DNA from: Rhizobium sp. BK376
GTDB lineage: Bacteria; Pseudomonadota; Alphaproteobacteria; Rhizobiales; Rhizobiaceae
NCBI RefSeq assembly: GCF_004341625.1
Contig: NZ_SLZG01000016.1
Coordinates: 90,202 to 154,201 of the forward strand
DNA: 64,000 bases
Reading direction: 5' to 3'
In this document: positions 16,834 to 24,653 of the stretch, in pieces
How positions within the stretch are numbered: position 1 is the first letter of the stretch
Layout of the letters: each line of letters begins with the position of its first letter
Notes under the pieces: generated by a model
What the model saw: only the letters and a program-made list of their open reading frames with translations
What the model was told of the DNA's origin: nothing
The model's database searches: none
Made by a program: the position numbers and the translations under genes

Positions 16834-17679
16834 TTATTCCTTCGGCGAAACGTCCGTCTTGAACCACTTCATCGACAGGGTCTTCACGGTACCGTCCGCC
16901 AGCGCCGACTTGATAGCTGCGCTGAGCATATCGCGAAGGTCTGTGTCGGCCTTGCGCACGCCGAGGCCTTCGCCAACGCCCCAGATCGAGCCTGCAACCT
17001 GCGGGCCGGTAAAGACGAGAGCGCCGTTGGCGGCGTCGAAAGCAGTCTGGAAATAGACGGCGTCGTCGAAGCCGAGGTCGATACGACCGTTCTGCAGGTC
17101 GAGGTCGCGGTCTGCGCCGGTCTTGTATTCACGGATCGTGGCGACATCACCGAAGTTGTCGTAGATGAACTTCGCATAGACGGTTGCCGCCTGGATGCCG
17201 ATGGTCTTGCCCTTGAAGGCTTCCTTCAGCGCCGCGATTTCCTTAACGCCAGTCTGGCCGGGCGTCATGGTAACCGTCGCGCCGGTGCCGGCAGCGTTTG
17301 CCAGCGGACTATCCTTGGCGGTCGCGAAGGCGGCCGGCGTCGCGGCATAGGGAACGGTGAAGTCGATGACCTGCTTGCGCTCGTCGGTGATCGACAGTGC
17401 GTCCATGATCACGTCGAACTTACCGGCGTTCAGCGCCGGGATCATGCCGTCCCAATCGGACGCTACGAGCTTGCAATCGAGCTTCGCGCGTTCGCAAAGA
17501 ACCTTGGCGAGTTCCGGCTCAAAGCCGCCGAGCGTGCCGTCCGAATTGGTCATATTCCAAGGCGCATAGGCGCCCTCGAGCGTGATGGTCACGGTCTTCC
17601 AGTCCTTCGCCTGGGCGGCGGGGCCGGCAAGAACGGAGAGCGCAAGCGCGCCGGAAAGAAGGGCGTGTTTAATCTTCAT
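16834..17679 (-). CDS. Amino-acid ABC transporter substrate-binding protein (family 3)
   Basis: A 281-residue periplasmic binding protein. The signal peptide MKIKHALLSGALALSVLAGP ends at AAQAKDW. The ligand-contact pattern of the lysine/arginine/ornithine/histidine group is visible: EGAYAPWN, GGFEPELAKVLCERAKLDCKLV and DGMIPALNAGKFDVIMDALSITDERKQVIDFTVPY. The paired Cys in LCERAKLDC matches the disulfide found in HisJ and LAO-binding proteins. It is the first gene of the importer operon and is divergent from the HutC-like repressor; histidine, arginine or a related compound is the likely ligand. Confidence 0.93.
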   Translation of the reverse strand: MKIKHALLSGALALSVLAGPAAQAKDWKTVTITLEGAYAPWNMTNSDGTLGGFEPELAKVLCERAKLDCKLVASDWDGMIPALNAGKFDVIMDALSITDERKQVIDFTVPYAATPAAFATAKDSPLANAAGTGATVTMTPGQTGVKEIAALKEAFKGKTIGIQAATVYAKFIYDNFGDVATIREYKTGADRDLDLQNGRIDLGFDDAVYFQTAFDAANGALVFTGPQVAGSIWGVGEGLGVRKADTDLRDMLSAAIKSALADGTVKTLSMKWFKTDVSPKE

Positions 17680-17784
17680 CTATGTTCTCCTCTTGAGATC
17701 GAAATGGCCGTTTCAATATTTACGCCGGTCTTTGCCGGCTTGCCGCTCATGCACCGACATAGGCTAGCCGGATTGATCGGGAAG

Positions 17785-17790
17785 TTGTAT
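17785..17790. promoter_or_regulatory. Candidate HutC-type half-site in the divergent promoter region
   Basis: TTGTAT at 17785-17790 resembles half of the TTGTATATACAA-like sites bound by HutC repressors. It lies in the 194 bases between the importer operon and the repressor gene, and a related TTGTATAT occurs at 18643. Inference from similarity to the known HutC consensus. Confidence 0.35.
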
Positions 17791-17873
17791 AGGGTACCAT
17801 ATGATAAAATTTGTGTTATGCAAGTGGCAAGTCGATTTATAGGCCAATTTCGCGCATGCACAAGGATTAGGCA

Positions 17874-18629
17874 ATGAGACGCCCCACCGATCGAAGACGC
17901 GAGCTGACGGAAAACGATAATGGTCCGCTCTATGCGGGCGTCAAGCAAATGATCCTCGATCGGATCCACAGTGGCGAGTGGCCTCCGAAGCATCGGGTTC
18001 CATCCGAAAACGAACTCGTTGTCGAACTCGGCGTCAGCAAGATGACCGCCAATCGCGCCCTTCGAGAACTTGCCAGCGAAGGCGAACTTATCCGCATCCA
18101 GGGCGTAGGCTCGTTCGTCGCGGAGCGAAAAGGCTCTTCAGCCCTATTCGAAGTACGCAATATCGCGGAGGAGATAGCCGAGCGTGGCCATGTCCACGAG
18201 GCGACTGTTATTGTTCTTGCGCGGGAAACCGCATCCCCTGAGGTGGCAGACGGGCTAGCATTGAACATAGGAGATCCGGTTTTTCACTCGCTTATCGTTC
18301 ACAGCGAGAATGGCGTACCGGTGCAAATCGAAGATCGCTTCGTCAATCCGTCCGCCGCGCCGGATTACCTTGAACAGGACTTCTCCTCCCTGACGCCCAA
18401 CGCGTACCTGACGGCAGCGGCACCGCTAAGCGGCTCTGAACATGTCGTCGAGGCGGCGATGCCGCAAGGCTGGGAATGCAAGCTTCTGACGATCCTCAAA
18501 AGCGAGCCGTGTCTCACCATCCGGCGGCGGACATGGTCGGGAAAGGAAATCGTCTCAATTGCCAGGCTGATCTATCCCGGCCATCGTTACAGGCTCGAGA
18601 CGCATAGCGGTAAAATGTTCGAAGAATAG
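17874..18629 (+). CDS. hutC: GntR/HutC-family transcriptional repressor
   Basis: A 251-residue regulator: an N-terminal winged helix (PLYAGVKQMILDRIHSGEW, then VPSENELVVELGVSKMTANRALREL, roughly residues 20-75) and a C-terminal UTRA effector domain of the HutC subfamily (DPVFHSLIVHSENGVPVQIEDRFVNP). HutC senses urocanate, the product of histidine ammonia-lyase, in classical hut systems. Here it is divergent from an amino-acid importer whose last gene is a ligand-pocket variant of that lyase, so the effector may be a related compound. The subfamily assignment is firm; the symbol is given by homology. Confidence 0.85.
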   Translation: MRRPTDRRRELTENDNGPLYAGVKQMILDRIHSGEWPPKHRVPSENELVVELGVSKMTANRALRELASEGELIRIQGVGSFVAERKGSSALFEVRNIAEEIAERGHVHEATVIVLARETASPEVADGLALNIGDPVFHSLIVHSENGVPVQIEDRFVNPSAAPDYLEQDFSSLTPNAYLTAAAPLSGSEHVVEAAMPQGWECKLLTILKSEPCLTIRRRTWSGKEIVSIARLIYPGHRYRLETHSGKMFEE

Positions 18630-18642
18630 CCGGTTCTTTGAG

Positions 18643-18650
18643 TTGTATAT
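18643..18650. promoter_or_regulatory. Candidate HutC-type half-site after hutC
   Basis: TTGTATAT at 18643-18650 matches the left two thirds of the classical HutC operator. It lies 14 bases after the hutC stop and ahead of the binding-protein gene at 18827, so that gene could be in the same regulon. Confidence 0.35.
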
Positions 18651-18826
18651 GGAGGGTATTATTTTTCTCGTGCCAAGGCCCTTCGCGTCCGAGATGAGAA
18701 GAAGGGCGACCGTTGACAAATGGCAAGCAGTTCATAAGCTCTGCCGCACCCTACGCCACCGACTTGATCCTCGGAGATAAAGATCATGCCGATGCAGGAA
18801 CAGTGCAGCACAACCTGGCCAAACGC

Positions 18827-19702
18827 ATGAAACGGTTGATTTTAGCCGGCGTTGCTCTCTGCTTTTCGTCTTATGCGGCCATGGCGGCCCAGACCCTCGA
18901 TCTCATCGCGCAAAGAGGGGCTATTCGGATCGGCTACATAGCAGACGAGGCGCCGTTCTCCTCCAAGAAGAAGGATGGCACGCCCGGCGGCTACACCATC
19001 GATCTCTGCCGGAAGATTAGTGACGAAACCAAACGCAGCCTTCCCAATATCAAGCGGGAATACGTCGAAACCACACTGGCCGACGGCTTTGAAGCGGTGA
19101 AGAGCGGACGCATCGATCTCTTATGTGGCGCCTTGACCGTCAATCTTACCAGGCGCGAAACCGTCGATTTTTCCCAGCCGATCTTCGTGACGGGCGCAAG
19201 CGCCCTCCTGCGGAAGGACTCGCCGGACTATCTCCAGATACTCTTTCTCGACAGCCCCTCGGTACGCGCGGTGGACGCACGGCCGACGTCAAACAGCAGC
19301 ATTGGAGTGCGCGCAGACACGACGACAGGCACTACGCTGCGCGGCGCGCTCGGCACCGGGATACCGGAAGCGCGGGTTGCTGACTTCGCGACCCATGAAG
19401 ACGGGCTCAAAGCGCTGGAGGATCACAGGATCGACGCATACTTCGCTGACCGGGCTCTTCTTATTAGCCTGGCAAGTCGCGCTCGCAATCCTACGGCACT
19501 TGAGATCGGTAATCGTCTGTTCACGCATGAGCCTTACGCAATCGCATTACGGCGAGACGATTCCGCCTTCCGCCTCCTCGTAGATCGTGCCTTGACAGAT
19601 TTTTATCTTTCCGACGATTTTCCAAAGCTGCTGAAGACATATTTCGGAGGGGAGGCCGGGACGCTCCGAGCCGAAATCATGATGCAGTCGATCCCGCAAT
19701 AG
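18827..19702 (+). CDS. Second amino-acid ABC-type substrate-binding protein (family 3), unpaired
   Basis: A 291-residue family-3 binding protein. From ATG 18827 the product begins with the signal peptide MKRLILAGVALCFSSYAAMA; the frame is open 38 codons further upstream, but that start would bury the signal. Landmarks are GAIRIGYIADEAPFSSKKKDGTPGGYTIDLC, EAVKSGRIDLLCGALTVNLTRRETVDFSQPIF and FADRALLI. The ribosome site is weak. It follows hutC on the same strand with no permease of its own, so it may share the importer across the divergent promoter. The family also includes sensor-type and lyase-type members, so transport is not certain. Confidence 0.8.
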   Translation: MKRLILAGVALCFSSYAAMAAQTLDLIAQRGAIRIGYIADEAPFSSKKKDGTPGGYTIDLCRKISDETKRSLPNIKREYVETTLADGFEAVKSGRIDLLCGALTVNLTRRETVDFSQPIFVTGASALLRKDSPDYLQILFLDSPSVRAVDARPTSNSSIGVRADTTTGTTLRGALGTGIPEARVADFATHEDGLKALEDHRIDAYFADRALLISLASRARNPTALEIGNRLFTHEPYAIALRRDDSAFRLLVDRALTDFYLSDDFPKLLKTYFGGEAGTLRAEIMMQSIPQ

Positions 19703-19733
19703 ACTGAAAGCACCCGGCGGAAGGTCGTCAGGA

Positions 19734-20510
19734 TCAAACGACGATCGGGACCTGCGCTCCATCCATACTAACCACCACGCCGGTCACATAACTTGCCTTG
19801 GCCGAACTCAGGAACGTCACGACGTTGGCGATTTCTTCAGGCGTTGCCATCCGACCAAGCGGGATGCGACTGACCGCCCGTGAAAGCGCCTCCTCTTCCG
19901 TGGTCCCGGCAAGCTTTGCTTCAGCCCTTATACCCTCGGCCACCCTGTCGGTCTCGGTCGTGCCGGGGTTCAGCCCGATGATCCTGATGCCGCTATCGGC
20001 ATAGGCATTGGCTAGGCCAACCGTCGCCAGCATGAGCGCGGCATTGGCAGCGCCGCCGGCAAGATGCGTCGGGGACGCGACCTTTCCGCCTGACCCGATA
20101 ATATTCACGATCACGCCGTCGCGTCGGTCGGCCATTCGCTTCACCACCGGATCGATCACGTTGATATAGGAGAAGTACTTGGCATCCATCGCCGCCCGCC
20201 AGGCAGCTGGTGTCAGCTCCGCCGGCGGAGTACGTCGGGCAGCGCCGGCGCTATTGATCACGATGTCCAGGCTACCGATCTCCGCTTCGATCTTCTCAAC
20301 GAGCGCACGGGCCTGCTCGTCCGATGTCAGATCGGCAGCAAAGCCGATTGCGCCGGGAATTTGTTGCAGAGCAGTATCGATATTTGCTTGCGAGCGCGAT
20401 GAGATAACGATGCGTGCGCCCTCAGACGCGAGAGAGCGGGCGCAGGCAAGTCCGATACCCTTTGAACCACCTGTGACGAGGGCGATCTTGCCGTTCAAAT
20501 CCAATTGCAT
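19734..20510 (-). CDS. SDR-family protein with missing YxxxK catalytic dyad
   Basis: A 258-residue Rossmann protein of the short-chain dehydrogenase/reductase family. The nucleotide site TGGSKGIG (residues 13-20), the NSAGAA motif and the post-motif NPGTTETDRV are present, and the C-terminus ends SYVTGVVVSMDGAQ as in classical SDRs. Where active enzymes have Tyr-x-x-x-Lys, this one reads THLAGGAANAAL, so both catalytic residues are gone while the preceding Ser (NIIGSGG) remains. The start at 20510 follows an AAGGAA site. It is 69 bases after mocA on the same strand. The reaction is unknown and may not be a classical SDR reaction. Confidence 0.85.
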   Translation of the reverse strand: MQLDLNGKIALVTGGSKGIGLACARSLASEGARIVISSRSQANIDTALQQIPGAIGFAADLTSDEQARALVEKIEAEIGSLDIVINSAGAARRTPPAELTPAAWRAAMDAKYFSYINVIDPVVKRMADRRDGVIVNIIGSGGKVASPTHLAGGAANAALMLATVGLANAYADSGIRIIGLNPGTTETDRVAEGIRAEAKLAGTTEEEALSRAVSRIPLGRMATPEEIANVVTFLSSAKASYVTGVVVSMDGAQVPIVV

Positions 20511-20579
20511 CGCATTTCCTTTCCCATCTTCAGCCAGATCGCATGTCGCGCTGGCCATGCATCGCTTCCAAGCTCGTGA

Positions 20580-21236
20580 TCAGGCTTTCAGAACGCCACC
20601 AGCAGCAACGACCGCCTCTGGCGTATCGACATCGAGGTGGGCTGCCTCGCCTATATCGACATCGATAATCGGGATTCCCGAGCCCTCTATGATATGCCGC
20701 GCGCCGACATCCCCTCTAAGCCGCATAACCTCGCCGTAAACCGCGCGGGGCAGAATGACCGGATTGCCGCGCTTACCCCGCGAGACGGCACGGACAATTG
20801 CATTGCCGCCCGCACCGCGGAACGCAGCCAACAGCAACCGTAAATCCTCCGTCGTAATGCCGGGCATATCGGCCAGCATGACGAGGATTCCGTCCGCCTG
20901 ACGGGCCTCGACACATGAAAAACCTGCAATCAGTGAACTCGCCATGCCCGAGGCGAAATCGGCGTTATGAGCAAAAACAGCCCTCAGTCCGGAAAGAGCC
21001 CCGACGATCTCGTCTGCCCTATAGCCCGTCACCGCGATCACAGAATCTGCTCCGCTCCCGACCGCAGCCTCTGCGGAACGCCGGACGAGAGGCACGCCAT
21101 CGAACTCCGCAAGCAGCTTGTGCGGTCCGCCCTCACCCATACGGCTCGCCCTTCCCGCAGCAAGCAGCACGACGGCCACAGATATCGGCGGCTTGCCGAC
21201 CTCATCGCTTGATTGCGGAACACCAGAGGCCATCAT
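20580..21236 (-). CDS. mocA: MobA-like NTP transferase, probable molybdenum cofactor cytidylyltransferase
   Basis: A 218-residue nucleotidyltransferase with the MobA/MocA signature near the N-terminus: LLAAGRASRMGEGGPHKLL (residues 24-42), then LVRRSAEAA and the metal-binding LADMPGI. The GNPVILPRAVYGEV and GDVGARHII segments are those of MocA, which attaches CMP to molybdopterin for the xanthine dehydrogenase family. Its start overlaps the xdhC-like stop by four bases (ATGA). The pairing with an XdhC-type insertase supports a cofactor role. Confidence 0.82.
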   Translation of the reverse strand: MMASGVPQSSDEVGKPPISVAVVLLAAGRASRMGEGGPHKLLAEFDGVPLVRRSAEAAVGSGADSVIAVTGYRADEIVGALSGLRAVFAHNADFASGMASSLIAGFSCVEARQADGILVMLADMPGITTEDLRLLLAAFRGAGGNAIVRAVSRGKRGNPVILPRAVYGEVMRLRGDVGARHIIEGSGIPIIDVDIGEAAHLDVDTPEAVVAAGGVLKA

Positions 21237-21940
21237 GGCTCGCTCCTGCCCGGCAAGATGTGCTCTCGTGTGCGCAGCGACTGGATGATCTCGGCAAGGA
21301 TTGCGACCGCAATCTCTGCCGGATTTGCCGCCTTGATCGCCAATCCTATGGGAGCACGGATTCTTGCCAGTTCGAGGTCATCGAGCCCCGCTTTCTTCAG
21401 ACGTTCGAGACGAGCAGCATGGGTCTTGCGGCTACCAAGCGCTCCGACGTAGAAGCAGCCGGCCCGCAATGCCTGGCCGATCGGGTAGTCATCTATCTTC
21501 GGATCATGCGTAACAGCAACGAGCGCCGTGTACCGGTCGAGCGGTTGATCGCTGAGAACGTCAACCGGCCAATCCGCAACGAGATCGACGCCGGCGAAGC
21601 GCTCCGGTGTGGCAAAAGCGGTGCGTGGATCGATGATACGAATATCGAATCCGGCAAGCGCCGACATATTCGCCAGCACCTGGCTGATATGTACCGCTCC
21701 GATGACCACAATTCGGACGGGAGGCAGATAGGCGTTCACGAAAAACGATCGACTGTCGGCCTCCACCACGCCCGATTTTCCGGATCGAAATCTGTCGGCG
21801 ACGGCCTCGCCGAGACTACCATCCACCAACTCGCCTTCCAGGAGGAGATCGCTCTTTCCACTCGCAAGGTCAGTCACCTGTACCACGGCTTTGCGAGCGC
21901 GCCTCGCACTGTTCAGCGCCATCAAGTCTGAAGCATTCAT
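21233..21940 (-). CDS. xdhC: XdhC/CoxI-family molybdoenzyme maturation protein
   Basis: A 235-residue protein dominated by the C-terminal Rossmann domain of XdhC: VVIGAVHISQVLANMSALAGFDIRIIDPRTAFATPERF, AVTHDPKIDDYPI and the signature GALGSRKTHAARLERL. XdhC proteins hold sulfurated molybdenum cofactor and insert it into xanthine dehydrogenase-like enzymes. The usual N-terminal XdhC domain (WGSSPRPVG-type motif) is not evident, and no separate gene for it lies next door. It heads the xdhC-mocA-SDR run. The client molybdoenzyme is not in the window. Confidence 0.85.
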   Translation of the reverse strand: MNASDLMALNSARRARKAVVQVTDLASGKSDLLLEGELVDGSLGEAVADRFRSGKSGVVEADSRSFFVNAYLPPVRIVVIGAVHISQVLANMSALAGFDIRIIDPRTAFATPERFAGVDLVADWPVDVLSDQPLDRYTALVAVTHDPKIDDYPIGQALRAGCFYVGALGSRKTHAARLERLKKAGLDDLELARIRAPIGLAIKAANPAEIAVAILAEIIQSLRTREHILPGRSEP

Positions 21941-22302
21941 CAGCCGAGCCTTTCAGGGTATGTTTGTCGCGGCATGACACCGAGCTTGCAGGAGGGAAAT
22001 TGATCCCGACAGGCAGGACCAAGCGAAGCGCGATTGGCTTGAAATATCATAGTTATCGGAACCGGCTGGTTCGGCAAGCGCAAGCGTGCATAAGCCTCAT
22101 CAATTTGCGTTGAGGATGAACGGGCTGACGCTTTCCGAAGATCGACAGTGTCCATTATCCATTTTTTGGCCCCAACGCCGCGTCCACTGCATCGTAAAGA
22201 TTGGATTCAGCCTTTTTTGGTAATTCTCCGTTAGCGTTTGCTCTCTGTGTTTTTCCGCGGCAGGGATTCGTCCGTCGGCCGTTGTTTTGCGTACGGGTTT
22301 TC
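21941..22302. other. Divergent intergenic region between xdhC and the GH25 gene
   Basis: About 360 bases. Frames of 70 to 150 codons exist here but show no protein motifs and overlap the GH25 gene in antisense. The region should hold both divergent promoters; I could not pick hexamers with confidence. Confidence 0.5.
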
Positions 22303-23334
22303 ATGCGTCCAATCATCTTGCCGGCAATGCTCCTTGTGTCCCTGGTCATGGCAGGATGCACCGCCAAATCAGGCCCGGAAGTCGCCGTGAGCGAGCAGCC
22401 GTCACCGGAAACGACCGGCTCCGTCCGCCTCCCGGTGCCGGTGCCTACGGTCGACGTCGGCAAGGGAGCCTCCACTGTGGCACGGCCGCCCAAAGAGTTG
22501 GCCTGGACAGGGCCAGCTCCGGAAGCGCAGCCATTCCCTGACGCCATTGAGACACCTGGCTTACCCGTTCCGTCGGAGAGGCCGGTCGCACTGATCATGC
22601 AGACCAGTCCCGCCATCGAGGCACCGCCAGGAATCCGAGCGCGGATTTACAGCCGCCAGTTCCGAGACGCCAAACCGATCAACTTCGGTTCCTACTCGCC
22701 AAAGAAGCTTGCCGTTCACGGCGTCGACGTTTCGCGCTGGCAGGGCGATATCGACTGGGCAAAGCTACAAAGCCAGGGCGCGAATTTCGTCTATATCAAG
22801 GCCACCGATGGCGGCGATCATCTCGACCCGATGTTCAAGGAAAATTGGCGAAAGGCCAAGGAGGCCGGCCTGAAGCGTGGCGCCTATCATTTCTTCTACT
22901 GGTGCCGAACGGCCGGCGAACAGGCCGACTGGTTCATCCGCAACGTGCCGAAGGAGGCGGGTGCCCTTCCTCCTGTCATCGACGTTGAATGGAACAGCGA
23001 GTCGAGTTGCAGCCAGCGCATCTCGCGTGCGCGAGTCCTGGAAAAGATGCAGGTCTTCCTGGACAAGCTGGAGAAGCATTACGGCCAACGACCCATTGTC
23101 TACACGGCCCCGGACTTCTATCGCGACAACCTGCGTGGCGAACTGCTCAACTATCCCTTCTGGCTCCGCTCGGTCGCCGCCCATCCGTCCAAGGTCTATC
23201 CGGGACGAAAGTGGCTGTTCTGGCAGTATTCCGGCTCCGGTGTTTCGCACGGCGTGGATGGCCATATCGACCTCAATGTCTTCAATGGCAGCCCGGGCGA
23301 CTGGCACAACTGGGTGGCGTCACGCGCGAATTGA
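22303..23334 (+). CDS. GH25 lysozyme-like lipoprotein
   Basis: A 343-residue exported hydrolase. The signal MRPIILPAMLLVSLVMAGC carries a lipobox (VMAG-Cys19), so the protein should be lipid-anchored. A Pro-rich linker of about 100 residues follows, then the GH25 muramidase domain: HGVDVSRWQGDIDWAKLQ, FVYIKATDGGDHLDPMF, GAYHFFYW, the catalytic strand VIDVEW and the closing WLFWQYSGSG. GH25 enzymes cut the beta-1,4 bond between MurNAc and GlcNAc. I prefer ATG 22303 over upstream starts because it gives an ideal lipoprotein signal. Probably a cell-wall remodelling enzyme; the gene stands alone. Confidence 0.9.
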   Translation: MRPIILPAMLLVSLVMAGCTAKSGPEVAVSEQPSPETTGSVRLPVPVPTVDVGKGASTVARPPKELAWTGPAPEAQPFPDAIETPGLPVPSERPVALIMQTSPAIEAPPGIRARIYSRQFRDAKPINFGSYSPKKLAVHGVDVSRWQGDIDWAKLQSQGANFVYIKATDGGDHLDPMFKENWRKAKEAGLKRGAYHFFYWCRTAGEQADWFIRNVPKEAGALPPVIDVEWNSESSCSQRISRARVLEKMQVFLDKLEKHYGQRPIVYTAPDFYRDNLRGELLNYPFWLRSVAAHPSKVYPGRKWLFWQYSGSGVSHGVDGHIDLNVFNGSPGDWHNWVASRAN

Positions 23335-23354
23335 GGCGTTTCGCGCGCTTAACC

Positions 23355-24278
23355 TCAAACGGTCGGCGGCACGAAGCCGGCAGGACCTGTACTGACATAG
23401 ATGGCGTAAAGCGAGGTTGTTGCGGTGATGAAGAGCCGGTTTCGCCTTGGGCCACCGAAGCAGACGTTCGAGACACCTTCGGGCGTCAGGATCCGCCCGA
23501 TCAATGTGCCGTCCGGGGCATAGACACGCACGGAATCGCCGCTTGAGGTGAAGATGTTGCCGTACCGATCGACCCTGAAGCCATCGAACAGGCCGACATC
23601 GCAGATGGCGAAATTCCGCCCTTCGCCAAGGCTGGATCCATTTCCAGACACCGGGTAGGCGCGCATGGCGGCCGGATGACCCGGCACATGCGTCGCGCCG
23701 GTGTCGGAGACATAAAGGATGCTTTCATCGGGAGAGAATGCCAGGCCATTCGGCTTGACCAGATCGGTCGCCACGATGGACAGCGATCCGTCGGCAGGAT
23801 CGAGCCTGTAGACATTCGAAGCGCCGATTTCCGAGCTGGCGGCAAATCCTTCGTAATCGCTGTCTATCCCGTAGGTCGGATCGGAAAACCAGATCGAGCC
23901 GTCGGACTTGACCACTACATCGTTCGGAGAATTCAGGCGCTTGCCCTCGAAGCGGTCAGCCAGTGTTTTCCACTGCCCATCGTGCTCCAGTCGGCTCACT
24001 CGGCGGTTGCCATGTTCGCAAGCGATGATGCGGCCTTCGGCATCGATTGTGTGGCCGTTGTGATGACCGCAGGGGCTTTCGAAGACGCCCGCCGACCCGG
24101 TCACTTCGTCATAGCGCAGAATGCGATTGTTCGGAATGTCGGACCATATGACGTGGCGGGCAGAGGGAACATAGACCGGGCCTTCGGTCCAGCGTCCGCC
24201 GGTCCACAATTGCTCCAGCCTGGCGGATCCGTGAATCAGCGCCGAAAAGCGTTGGTCGAGACTGTCGTAAAGGCTCAT
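23355..24278 (-). CDS. SMP-30/gluconolactonase-family protein
   Basis: A 307-residue six-bladed beta-propeller lactonase. Metal-site landmarks of the family are present: the early Glu in TEGPVYVP, the Asn in NSPNDVVVKSDGSIWFSDPTYG, and the Asp in LYVSDTG. GHHNGHTIDAEGRIIACEHGNRRVSR is also characteristic. No signal peptide, so a cytoplasmic sugar-lactone hydrolase is likely; the sugar cannot be told from sequence. It is convergent with the GH25 gene (20 bases apart) and its neighbours give no pathway hint. Confidence 0.88.
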   Translation of the reverse strand: MSLYDSLDQRFSALIHGSARLEQLWTGGRWTEGPVYVPSARHVIWSDIPNNRILRYDEVTGSAGVFESPCGHHNGHTIDAEGRIIACEHGNRRVSRLEHDGQWKTLADRFEGKRLNSPNDVVVKSDGSIWFSDPTYGIDSDYEGFAASSEIGASNVYRLDPADGSLSIVATDLVKPNGLAFSPDESILYVSDTGATHVPGHPAAMRAYPVSGNGSSLGEGRNFAICDVGLFDGFRVDRYGNIFTSSGDSVRVYAPDGTLIGRILTPEGVSNVCFGGPRRNRLFITATTSLYAIYVSTGPAGFVPPTV

Positions 24279-24416
24279 CTTGCTCCTCCCAGAGCGGCGC
24301 TTCCCACGCCAAATCGATAAGCGCAGCTAACGATCAACGCCGTCAGGAATCAAGATGAAAACAATGAGATATAGCGACACGCCACCCCGGCATCGACGGA
24401 TAATCCCGCCAAACGC

Positions 24417-24444
24417 TTGCATGTCAGGAGAATCGGCCTATGTT
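24417..24444 (+). promoter_or_regulatory. Candidate promoter of the 24-codon transcript
   Basis: TTGCAT at 24417-24422 and TATGTT at 24439-24444, 16 bases apart, resemble the rhizobial CTTGAC/CTATAT type. A transcript would start near 24450, about 30 bases before the small ORF. Confidence 0.45.
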
Positions 24445-24481
24445 TGAATCATCTGAAACGTAACGAAAGGAAGGTGATCCA

Positions 24482-24556
24482 ATGTCTAATGAGATTTCGG
24501 TGCTCGTGAAGGACATGGGAGTTAAGGTAATGATTGCGAGGCAGCCCTCGCTCTAA
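24482..24556 (+). CDS. 24-residue small protein or leader peptide in its own short transcript
   Basis: The frame ATG...TAA encodes a 24-residue peptide, MSNEISVLVKDMGVKVMIAR then QPSL. It is preceded by a strong ribosome site (GGAAGGTGA, about four bases before the ATG). After the stop come a small hairpin (GGTCTT/AAGACC, 24591-24606) and a Rho-independent terminator at 24619-24642. With the promoter-like elements at 24417-24444 this makes a self-contained unit of about 190 bases. No gene lies downstream on the same strand, so it is not an attenuator for a neighbour. It could be a small protein, a regulatory RNA or both. I do not recognise the peptide. Confidence 0.55.
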   Translation: MSNEISVLVKDMGVKVMIARQPSL

Positions 24557-24618
24557 GCCAACCTTCCTACGGGTTGCTATGTGCAGTCCGGGTCTTTCAC
24601 AAGACCAAAGCTCATGGA

Positions 24619-24642
24619 GGGCCGCCAGCAGCGGCCCTTTTT
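24619..24642 (+). terminator. Rho-independent terminator of the small transcript
   Basis: GGGCCGC (24619-24625), loop CAGCA, GCGGCCC (24631-24637), then TTTTT to 24642. This is a textbook terminator on the + strand. On the other strand no T run follows, so it does not serve the acetyltransferase gene. Confidence 0.85.
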
Positions 24643-24653
24643 GCTGTCCGGAA

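Noticed and set aside
21940..22616. Frames antisense to the GH25 lipoprotein gene and in the upstream gap, considered as a missing XdhC N-terminal partner
   Set aside because: No WGSSPRPVG-like motif or other XdhC feature occurs in them.
24482..24556. The 24-codon ORF as a leader peptide attenuator for the acetyltransferase gene
   Set aside because: The acetyltransferase is on the opposite strand, so attenuation of that gene is not possible.
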